The notes beneath the pieces were generated by a model. The model worked only from the letters and a program-made list of their open reading frames with translations, had not been told where the DNA came from and made no database searches. This document shows, in pieces, positions 1 to 5,756 of a DNA stretch of 14,065 nucleotides. The stretch covers positions 1 through 14,065 of the forward strand of contig PUNR01000038.1 of NCBI GenBank assembly GCA_003551805.1, written 5' to 3'. A program made the position numbers and the translations under genes. Position 1 is the stretch's first letter. Every line of letters begins with the position of its first letter. Source of the stretch: Loktanella sp. (GTDB lineage Bacteria > Pseudomonadota > Alphaproteobacteria > Rhodobacterales > Rhodobacteraceae).

Positions 1-108
1 GCAGGCGGCGAACATTTCACCTATATTCCGTGCCTTAACGACGATGTCGCACATATCGACGCGCTGTGCGGTGTCATCGAAAAGAACCTGAACGGGTGGT
101 TGAAGTAA
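1..108 (+). CDS. hemH: Ferrochelatase, C-terminal end (5' part outside window)
   Basis: The window opens in frame with 35 residues and a TAA stop at 106-108. The tail starts AGGEHFTYIPCLND and continues with AHIDALCGVIEKNL. From memory this matches the end of ferrochelatase; the E. coli enzyme ends with a similar EAGG..(Y/F)EYIPALNATPEHIEMMANL segment. Ferrochelatase inserts Fe2+ into protoporphyrin IX in the last step of haem synthesis, at or near the cytoplasmic membrane. The active-site His and Glu lie upstream of the window and cannot be checked. The -NGWLK ending fits alphaproteobacterial members, as I recall them. Only the tail is visible, so the identification rests on about 30 residues. 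A hairpin at 136-159 probably ends the transcript. Confidence 0.8.
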   Translation, partial: AGGEHFTYIPCLNDDVAHIDALCGVIEKNLNGWLK

Positions 109-135
109 CAACCCACTCCGCCGATCTGCGAAAGG

Positions 136-159
136 TGCGCGTGTGTTTTGGCACGCGCA
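136..159 (+). terminator. Hairpin downstream of hemH, probable terminator
   Basis: TGCGCGTG (136-143) and CACGCGCA (152-159) form a perfect 8-bp stem around an 8-base loop, 27 bases after the hemH stop. No T-run follows, so it is not a textbook intrinsic terminator. Position and strength suggest a 3' end or RNA-stabilising hairpin. The following stretch (about 175-235) is strongly AT-rich and probably holds the kinase promoter, but I cannot place convincing -35/-10 boxes. Confidence 0.5.
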
Positions 160-235
160 ACCCTGACGTGTTGATGAATAACATACGCCAAATTTAAGAC
201 ATAATTTTAAGGAATATTAAATTTTTAGAGTGTGT

Positions 236-273
236 AAAGGACGCGTCGTGTTTGACGCGTGATTTGGTCAAAA
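236..273 (+). promoter_or_regulatory. Kinase leader: SD-like site, 7-bp hairpin and 4-codon mini-ORF
   Basis: AAAGGA (236-241) is the only good Shine-Dalgarno-like site before the kinase. It is ideally spaced (6 bases) for GTG 248-250, which reads four codons (GTG TTT GAC GCG) and stops at TGA 260-262. That stop overlaps a second GTG at 259-261, which is in frame with the kinase. ACGCGTC (241-247) and GACGCGT (254-260) form a perfect 7-bp stem with a 6-base loop over the same bases. The seen facts are the repeat and the reading frames; translational control or reinitiation is inference. Confidence 0.45.
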
Positions 274-1452
274 ATGATTGCTGCAACGCCTGACGGTATT
301 AAATCTGCGTTGCCACAGGAACATGAGGCGCTGGCACAGGGAACTGTGCTGCTTGAGGATCAATTTACGGTCCTGCGCCAAATCAGCTCTGGTGGCTTTG
401 GTATTACATATCTGGCCCAGGATAATTACCTGGAACGCAAGGTTGTCATCAAGGAATGTTTCCCGCAGGTGTTTTGCCGGCGCGACGGAAAGCGCGTTGT
501 CCCCAGATCACAAAGCTATCTGACCAAACACCGCACCGTTGTCGACATGTTCATCCGCGAAGCCCGCAGCATCGCCAAGATGCGCCACCCCAATATTGTC
601 GGCGTCCACCGGATTTTTGAAGATAACGACACAGCCTACATGGCGCTTGACCTAATCGAAGGCCATGATTTGCTGGATGTCATCAACAGCAAACATGACA
701 AGCTGACGCCGGATCAGGTGAAAGACATTCTGGTCAAGGTGCTGGATGCGATCGAATTGGTCCACCAGCGCGATTTGTTGCACCGTGACATTTCACCTGA
801 CAACATCTTGCTGGATAAATGGGGCAATCCCGTTCTGATCGACTTTGGCGCTGCCCGCGAAGAAGCAAGCCGCGAAACCCGTATGTTATCCACGATGCTG
901 ATCGTAAAGGACGGCTATTCCCCGCAAGAATTTTACTTCTCTGGCGGTATTCAATCACCAGCCAGCGATCTTTATGCGCTTGCCGCGACTTTCTATCATG
1001 TCATCAGCGGCGAGGCACCAACCAACAGCCAGACCCGTATGGCTGACTTCGCGGGCAAAAACCCCGATCCTTGCCCGCCCCTTGCCGGGCGATTCGATGG
1101 GTATGAACCGGAATTTCTGGCCGCGATCGACAAGGCGATGCATGTGCTGCCCCAAAAGCGGATCCAATCAGCGCGGGCGTGGCTGGATATCATTGCGCCA
1201 AAGACCCCATCAAAAATAGAACGCGTCAAACCGGTTTCAAAAAAGCTAGAAAGAACGCTGGCGCAACTGGTCAACGAAACAAACGATTACGTCCGAAATT
1301 CCCAACCGATCCCCGTGGTGCCTGCCGCCGCGGACGCGGTGGCTGAACAAGCCGGCAGCGCGCCGCCTGAGGTACAGACCCCGTTGCTGCGTAAAGTATG
1401 GCGCAGTTTCGTCGTCTGGCTTCGTCGGCGGTTGTTCGGTTCGCGGGTATAA
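274..1452 (+). CDS. Hanks-type serine/threonine protein kinase
   Basis: Predicted cytoplasmic protein kinase. Numbered from the alternative GTG start at 259 (397 aa), the kinase domain spans about 36-312. Seen motifs: glycine-rich loop ISSGGFGITYLA (42-53), ATP-binding Lys65 in VVIKE, helix-C Glu101 in FIREAR, catalytic loop HRDISPDN (Asp177, Asn182), DFG 195-197, and YSPQEFY (220-226) in place of the usual APE segment. Lys of the typical HRDxKPxN motif is Ser179 here. I recall HRDISPDN from a known bacterial kinase branch, so activity is still likely. A Pro/Ala-rich linker follows and the protein ends in a basic, aromatic tail (about 376-397) that could bind membrane; no clear transmembrane helix or sensor domain is present. 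I prefer ATG 274 (392 aa) over GTG 259, which sits in a hairpin, but neither has a well-spaced Shine-Dalgarno site. The substrate is unknown. The CAP lipoprotein gene lies 103 bases downstream on the same strand. Confidence 0.88.
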   Translation: MIAATPDGIKSALPQEHEALAQGTVLLEDQFTVLRQISSGGFGITYLAQDNYLERKVVIKECFPQVFCRRDGKRVVPRSQSYLTKHRTVVDMFIREARSIAKMRHPNIVGVHRIFEDNDTAYMALDLIEGHDLLDVINSKHDKLTPDQVKDILVKVLDAIELVHQRDLLHRDISPDNILLDKWGNPVLIDFGAAREEASRETRMLSTMLIVKDGYSPQEFYFSGGIQSPASDLYALAATFYHVISGEAPTNSQTRMADFAGKNPDPCPPLAGRFDGYEPEFLAAIDKAMHVLPQKRIQSARAWLDIIAPKTPSKIERVKPVSKKLERTLAQLVNETNDYVRNSQPIPVVPAAADAVAEQAGSAPPEVQTPLLRKVWRSFVVWLRRRLFGSRV

Positions 1453-1555
1453 GTGCAACGCCAGCCAGCTTTTCACCGCTACTGACGCTGATGTGTATTT
1501 GAAGTGCCGCGAATTTGCCGATACAGGACGATGAGCCGGAATAAAGAGAACACAC

Positions 1556-2095
1556 ATGCACAGACGCACATTGATCCTTGGACTCGTCGCAACAGGCATG
1601 ACTGCTTGCGCCGCAGCACCTAACCGCCCGCTTGGGCCAGATGGCCTGCCGCTGCCAACAGCCTATATCATTGGCCCCTCTGACGAGGCTGCAGTCAAAT
1701 TCCGGATGCTTGATAGCGTGAACAGCCTGCGGCAGGCCGCGCGCGTTGCACCTGTCACGCTCGATCCGCAACTGACCGCTGCCGCGGCGACCCATGCGCG
1801 CGATATGTCAGTGCAGAACCGTCCGTGGTTGTTTGGTGCCGACGGATCAAGCCCGGTCCAACGCGCCCGCCGTGTCGGATTTACCGGTCGTTTCCTTGGT
1901 GAAACAATTTCCGAATCATATGAATCGGAATTGGCTACCCTGACAGCATGGATGAATGACGAACGCACACGCAGCGTGATCCTTGACCCAGAAGCCCGCT
2001 TGATGGGCTTTTCGTGGTATCAGGAACCAGCAGGCAAGCTTTGGTGGACACTGAACATGGGCACAGCGCCCAGCTTTGGCGGCGGCTTTTCCTGA
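1556..2095 (+). CDS. CAP-domain (SCP/PR-1-like) lipoprotein
   Basis: This 179-residue protein begins with a lipoprotein signal: MHRR, a hydrophobic stretch, then the lipobox TAC with predicted lipidated Cys18. About 45-170 resembles the CAP domain of bacterial YkwD-like proteins: an N-terminal LDSVNSLRQAARVAPVTLD segment, THARDMS, GADGSSPVQRARRVGF, GETISESYES, AWMNDERTRSVILDP, and a final WWTLNMG strand. The histidines usual in metal-binding CAP domains are not seen: PWLFGADGSSP and NDERTRSVIL lack them. A structural or binding role in the periplasm is therefore as likely as catalysis; no function is firmly known for this subfamily. AAGAGA at 1544-1549 precedes the ATG at good spacing. A weak promoter-like pair (TTGAAG 1499-1504, TACAGG 1522-1527) lies in the 103-base gap after the kinase, which is otherwise featureless. 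The TGA stop lies inside a palindrome. Confidence 0.8.
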   Translation: MHRRTLILGLVATGMTACAAAPNRPLGPDGLPLPTAYIIGPSDEAAVKFRMLDSVNSLRQAARVAPVTLDPQLTAAAATHARDMSVQNRPWLFGADGSSPVQRARRVGFTGRFLGETISESYESELATLTAWMNDERTRSVILDPEARLMGFSWYQEPAGKLWWTLNMGTAPSFGGGFS

Positions 2096-2110
2096 CCCCT
2101 AGGGGTCAGG
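2091..2110. terminator. Perfect 20-bp palindrome between convergent genes, probable bidirectional terminator
   Basis: CCTGACCCCT (2091-2100) is followed directly by its exact reverse complement AGGGGTCAGG (2101-2110). As RNA it can form an 8-bp stem with a CUAG loop on either strand. TTTT at 2087-2090 can pair with AAAA at 2113-2116 past a 2-base bulge and lengthen the stem. It lies between convergent genes and holds the stop of the CAP gene (2093-2095). The opposite gene stops at 2127, so both transcripts could end here. Confidence 0.7.
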
Positions 2111-2126
2111 CCAAAACCTGCGGCAA

Positions 2127-2627
2127 TCAGGTATAGATGAAAATCTTGGTGCCGACCCTGACCATGGAATAAACTTCTTCCATCTCGTCGTTGGTCACGG
2201 CGATACAGCCCCATGTCCAGTCAGGCACGCCGGCCCAAGCAGATGGCGTGCCGTGAATGAAGATATCACCACCCGGTTTGACGCCCATTGATTGCGCACG
2301 CGCCACATCATCAGCATTCGGGTATGAAATGCCGATGGACAGGTGAAAACGGCTGTTGGGGTTTTGACGGTCGATCCGGTACGCCCCTTCGGGTGTGCGC
2401 CCGTCGCCTTCTTGTTCTTTGTGGTCGCGCGGGTTGAACCCGAGATCAATTTTATATTGTCGCAACAGCGTGTTGTTGTGCAAAAGCTGCATTGTCCGGT
2501 GTTCTTTGAACACTTGAATGCGCGTTACATCTGGTCCGAAATACTGCGGAATAGCTGGTGTCGTTTTTGCCGAACATCCAGCCAAGCCAGCTGCCGCGCC
2601 GATCATCATGGAACGTCGTGTAATCAT
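2127..2627 (-). CDS. L,D-transpeptidase (YkuD-domain) lipoprotein
   Basis: A 166-residue envelope protein. L,D-transpeptidases crosslink peptidoglycan stems or attach proteins to them through an active-site Cys. The N-terminus MITRRSMMIGAAAGLAGC is a signal with lipobox LAGC (Cys18); the RR at 4-5 is reminiscent of a Tat signal. The YkuD core follows: a strand with IQVFKEHRTMQLLHNN, then GDGRTPEGAYRID, and the catalytic block with His125 in IHGTPSAW and Cys141 in WTWGCIAV. Both catalytic residues are present. There is no separate peptidoglycan-binding domain, so it is one of the compact family members. A TTG at 2639 would give 170 residues (MGRD added), but ATG 2627 puts the signal at the terminus and is preferred. 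It may have its own promoter at 2662-2667. Exact reaction (3-3 crosslinks, lipoprotein attachment or cleavage) cannot be told from sequence. Confidence 0.87.
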   Translation of the reverse strand: MITRRSMMIGAAAGLAGCSAKTTPAIPQYFGPDVTRIQVFKEHRTMQLLHNNTLLRQYKIDLGFNPRDHKEQEGDGRTPEGAYRIDRQNPNSRFHLSIGISYPNADDVARAQSMGVKPGGDIFIHGTPSAWAGVPDWTWGCIAVTNDEMEEVYSMVRVGTKIFIYT

Positions 2628-2661
2628 GTCTCTGCCCAATAAACGCGGTCTTCGCCGCTTT

Positions 2662-2667
2662 GTTATA
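2662..2667 (-). promoter_or_regulatory. Possible -10 element for the L,D-transpeptidase gene
   Basis: On the minus strand TATAAC, a near-consensus -10 box, lies 34 bases before the preferred ATG. The matching -35 is weak (CTGAAA or TGAAAG at 18-19 base spacing). The 90-base gap after the methyltransferase stop and the location of this box suggest that the transpeptidase is transcribed separately. CAGAAATTCTG at 2698-2708 is an 11-base palindrome too tight to form a hairpin. Confidence 0.35.
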
Positions 2668-2717
2668 TGCTTAGGGTGAAGATTCCTTTCAGCCTAGCAG
2701 AAATTCTGTCGCAGGGG

Positions 2718-3920
2718 TCATTTTCGTGTGAACGGTGACACGATTTCAACATGGGGCGACCAGCGGAACTGGTCCACGACCTGCACCCACGGCATGGTAA
2801 AGCCAGCAGCGATCAGCACCTTGGCATCGCGGGCAAAACTGACAGGATTGCACGACACCATCGCTATCGTCTTGATGTCAGACCGTGCCAGCGTTTCAAT
2901 CTGTGCCTCTGCGCCGGCGCGGGGCGGGTCGATGACGGCGGCGTTAAAACTGGCAAGTTCGTCAGGTTCCAGCGGACGGCGGAAAAGATCGCGCGTTTCC
3001 GTTGTCACCCGCCGCAGATTGCGGCCAGCGCGCCAGCCACGGTCAAGCGCTTCCAGCATGGTGGCTTCTGATTCCACGGCGTGAACCTCGGCCCGTTTAG
3101 CCAAAGGCAGGGTGAAGGTACCACAGCCCGCGAAAAGGTCGATGATCCGGCCTGCGCCTGACGTGATTTCTTCGACCGCGGCCAGCAATGCTGTCTCGCC
3201 TGCTTTGGTGGCTTGCAGAAACGCGCCGGGGGGTGGCGCGACCTTCGTACCGCCGAAATCCTGATCGGGCGGGTTGATCGTGACGACAGGTTCGTCGTTC
3301 CACACCAGCCGCGATAGCCCGTGTGCATTGGCCAAAGCCGCCAAGGTGACACGTAGTTCCGGCGTCAGGTTCTTGTCGGTGCCGATCAGCACATCAGGGC
3401 CAAGCGCGGTTTCGGTGACGGTCAGATCAACCTCGCCCTTGCGGGATGCGGCCAGCACAGTCAGTTCTTGCAAGGCTGGAAAGCTCGCCAACAAGGCCGG
3501 CGTCACTAACTGGCATCCCGGCACGTCGATCAACGTATGCGACGCCTTGCCGTGAAACCCGACCAACGCGCCTTTCTTGGTGCGCCGCCCTGCGAATTTA
3601 GCCCGCCTGCGGGATTGTGCGGGCGATGTGGCTATCGCGCGAAATTCTGGCGTCAGCCCGTGCGCCTGAAGTGCGCGTTGCACGATATCCTGTTTCCAGC
3701 TGGCGACGAAATCATCGCTGGCATGTTGCATCGCGCAACCGCCGCAGGTTTTGAAATGCCGACAAGGGGGCGCCACACGGTCCACCGATGGCGTCACGAT
3801 CCGCACGGTCCCGTCTTGCGCCACGTCAATTTCTTCACCCGGCAGGACGCGCGGGATCAGCGACCGCCCGTCAGAGGCGCGACCAAGGCCCAGATGTGTC
3901 AGGCTTTCGATTGTCAGCAT
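2718..3920 (-). CDS. TrmA/RlmD-family Fe-S RNA m5U methyltransferase
   Basis: A 400-residue class I SAM-dependent RNA methyltransferase that should methylate C5 of a uridine in rRNA or tRNA. The N-terminus looks like a short TRAM-like RNA-binding segment. Cys53, Cys59 and Cys62 (CRHFKTCGGC) with Cys136 (DVPGCQLV) match the four-cysteine Fe-S site of RlmD (RumA). The catalytic domain has the SAM motif IIDLFAGCGTFTLPLA, then AAVIDPPRAGA, and the nucleophile Cys357 in VSCNPVSFARDA, with a probable base Glu392 in SPHVEIVSPF. E. coli RlmD is 433 residues, so this is slightly compact. The Fe-S cysteines argue against TrmA itself; RlmD or RlmC type is more likely, but the exact target uridine cannot be read from sequence. 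Its ATG follows the ABC gene's TAA with no gap (TAAATG), so it is probably translated from the same mRNA. Confidence 0.88.
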   Translation of the reverse strand: MLTIESLTHLGLGRASDGRSLIPRVLPGEEIDVAQDGTVRIVTPSVDRVAPPCRHFKTCGGCAMQHASDDFVASWKQDIVQRALQAHGLTPEFRAIATSPAQSRRRAKFAGRRTKKGALVGFHGKASHTLIDVPGCQLVTPALLASFPALQELTVLAASRKGEVDLTVTETALGPDVLIGTDKNLTPELRVTLAALANAHGLSRLVWNDEPVVTINPPDQDFGGTKVAPPPGAFLQATKAGETALLAAVEEITSGAGRIIDLFAGCGTFTLPLAKRAEVHAVESEATMLEALDRGWRAGRNLRRVTTETRDLFRRPLEPDELASFNAAVIDPPRAGAEAQIETLARSDIKTIAMVSCNPVSFARDAKVLIAAGFTMPWVQVVDQFRWSPHVEIVSPFTRK

Positions 3921-5756
3921 TTATTCCGCGGCATCCTGCACATTGATAAAACCACCCGACTGCCGGTTCCAATAGCGCGCATAAAGCCCGGCCTTGGCCA
4001 ACAGTTCTTCATGGGTGCCTTGTTCCACAATACGCCCGCCGTCAAGCACGACGATCCGGTCCATCACCGCCAATGTCGACAAACGGTGCGCAATCGCGAT
4101 GACCGTTTTGCCTTCCATAATGGTTTCAAGCGAATCTTGTATCGCCGCCTCGACCTCGGAATCGAGCGCGCTTGTCGCCTCGTCCAGCACCAGAATGGGT
4201 GCGTTTTTCAGGATCGCGCGGGCAATGGCGATGCGCTGGCGTTGACCGCCCGACAGTTTCACACCGCGTTCGCCCAAGTGCGAATCGTACCCTTGCCGCC
4301 CTTTGAAATCACGCAACGACTGGATAAATCCATGCGCCTCGGCCTTGGCTGCAGCGGCTTCCACCTCTTCCTGCGTGGCGTCAGGTTTGCCATAGCGGAT
4401 GTTATCGCGTGCGGATCGGTTGAACATCGCCGTTTCCTGCGTGACCATCGCGATTTGGCGGCGCAGGCTTTCCTGCGTCACATTGCGGATGTCATGCCCG
4501 TCGATCAAAACCTGCCCTTGTTCGGTATCATAAAGCCGCAGCAACAGCGCCACTAGCGTGGATTTTCCCGCACCTGACGCGCCCACAATCCCCAACTTTT
4601 CACCCGAAGCGATTGACAGACTGACGTTTTCAAGGCCACCCGGACCGCCGCCATAGCTGAAGGTCACGTCACGCAGATCAATCGTGCCCGCCTTGGCCTC
4701 AAGCTCTGCGGCGTCGGGTGCATCGGTCAACTGATGCGCGGGCGACAGGGTTTGCATCGCGTCCTCGATCTCGCCCACGTTGGCATAGATGCCCATCAGC
4801 GTGAAACTGACCCAGCCGGTCATCTGCGCAAGGCGCAGCGAAATGGCACCGGCGGCAGCGATATCGCCGGGGCTGGCAGCGCCCATTGACCAGAAATACA
4901 GCGTCGTGCCAACCAGCAGCACCGGCAGCAGCCCGCCCAGCGCCATCAGCCAGAACCGGAACGACGTGGACAGCCAGCCGAAATGGACAGCACTGCCCCA
5001 ATAGGTCGCCATCGCATCGGTCGCTGCGCGGTCTTCATGTGCATCATGGGCAAACAGTTTGACGGTTTTGATATTGGTGATCGTATCGACCACCTGCCCT
5101 GTCACCATCGCACGTTTCGCAGCACGCGCCTGCGATCTTTCGCGGATTTTCGGCATGTAGAACGTGATCAGCCAGACATAGGCCGCCACCCAAAGCGCCA
5201 GCACACCCGCCGTGCGGTAATCGATCGTCATCAGCAAAATCACCGATCCGATCAATGACGCCAGCGCATAGGCCACCGTCTGGATCATATCGACCACGAA
5301 ATCGGTCGTCGCCCGCGCGCCCTGCATCTGCTTTTGCGCAATCCGTCCGGCAAAGTCGTTGTCAAAGAACGTCACCGACTGGCCCAGCGAATGACGGTGC
5401 AACCGCGACAAAACCAGATTGTTCAGCGCAGGCCCAAGCACGACGCCCTGAAACATCCCTGACAGGCCCAGAATAATCGGGCGCAAGAGGACGAAAAACG
5501 CACCCACGCCGACCAACAACCAAAGGTTGGTGCTGAAATACCCCTGCGCATTGCTGACCAGCGCCGCGTCAATCACCCAGCCCAGCATGAGGGCCGTCGC
5601 GACCTCCAGCATCCCCGCCAGCGCGGATACCAACGCACCCACACCGATCACCGGCATGGCCCCGCCCAGACACCAGCGCAGGAATGCTAGCAGGGTTTGC
5701 GGCGGTGCACCTTCGGCGCGTTGGAACGGGTTGATCCAGCGTTCAGGTTTGATCAT
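3921..5756 (-). CDS. ABC half-exporter (membrane domain fused to ATPase), second of a pair
   Basis: A 611-residue ABC-B type exporter half. The membrane domain fills about 30-330 with hydrophobic segments near 35-62, 78-103, 160-178, 186-200 and 265-290. The ATPase domain follows: Walker A GASGAGKST (392-400, Lys398), Q-loop Gln440, signature LSGGQ (501-505), Walker B ILVLDE (521-526, Glu526) and switch His557. All catalytic residues are canonical, so its ATP site is not degenerate. It starts in a 4-base ATGA overlap with the stop of the upstream ABC gene, which has the same length and the same architecture. The pair probably forms a heterodimer in the inner membrane. The substrate is unknown: a lipid, drug or peptide would all fit, and no neighbouring gene points to one. 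Family resemblance is to MsbA-like multidrug/lipid exporters. Confidence 0.93.
   Translation of the reverse strand: MIKPERWINPFQRAEGAPPQTLLAFLRWCLGGAMPVIGVGALVSALAGMLEVATALMLGWVIDAALVSNAQGYFSTNLWLLVGVGAFFVLLRPIILGLSGMFQGVVLGPALNNLVLSRLHRHSLGQSVTFFDNDFAGRIAQKQMQGARATTDFVVDMIQTVAYALASLIGSVILLMTIDYRTAGVLALWVAAYVWLITFYMPKIRERSQARAAKRAMVTGQVVDTITNIKTVKLFAHDAHEDRAATDAMATYWGSAVHFGWLSTSFRFWLMALGGLLPVLLVGTTLYFWSMGAASPGDIAAAGAISLRLAQMTGWVSFTLMGIYANVGEIEDAMQTLSPAHQLTDAPDAAELEAKAGTIDLRDVTFSYGGGPGGLENVSLSIASGEKLGIVGASGAGKSTLVALLLRLYDTEQGQVLIDGHDIRNVTQESLRRQIAMVTQETAMFNRSARDNIRYGKPDATQEEVEAAAAKAEAHGFIQSLRDFKGRQGYDSHLGERGVKLSGGQRQRIAIARAILKNAPILVLDEATSALDSEVEAAIQDSLETIMEGKTVIAIAHRLSTLAVMDRIVVLDGGRIVEQGTHEELLAKAGLYARYWNRQSGGFINVQDAAE

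Noticed and set aside
1271..1795. Minus-strand 174-residue open frame
   Set aside because: Antisense to the end of the kinase and the start of the CAP gene, with no motif and Cys/Arg-rich composition.
2641..2660. GCGG..CCGC inverted repeat upstream of the L,D-transpeptidase gene
   Set aside because: Only about four paired bases; such pairs are common by chance in GC-rich DNA.
3537..4556. Forward 339-residue open frame
   Set aside because: It lies antisense across the well-supported methyltransferase and ABC genes, has no recognisable domain, and is rich in His, Arg and Gln as expected for a mirror of GC-rich coding DNA.
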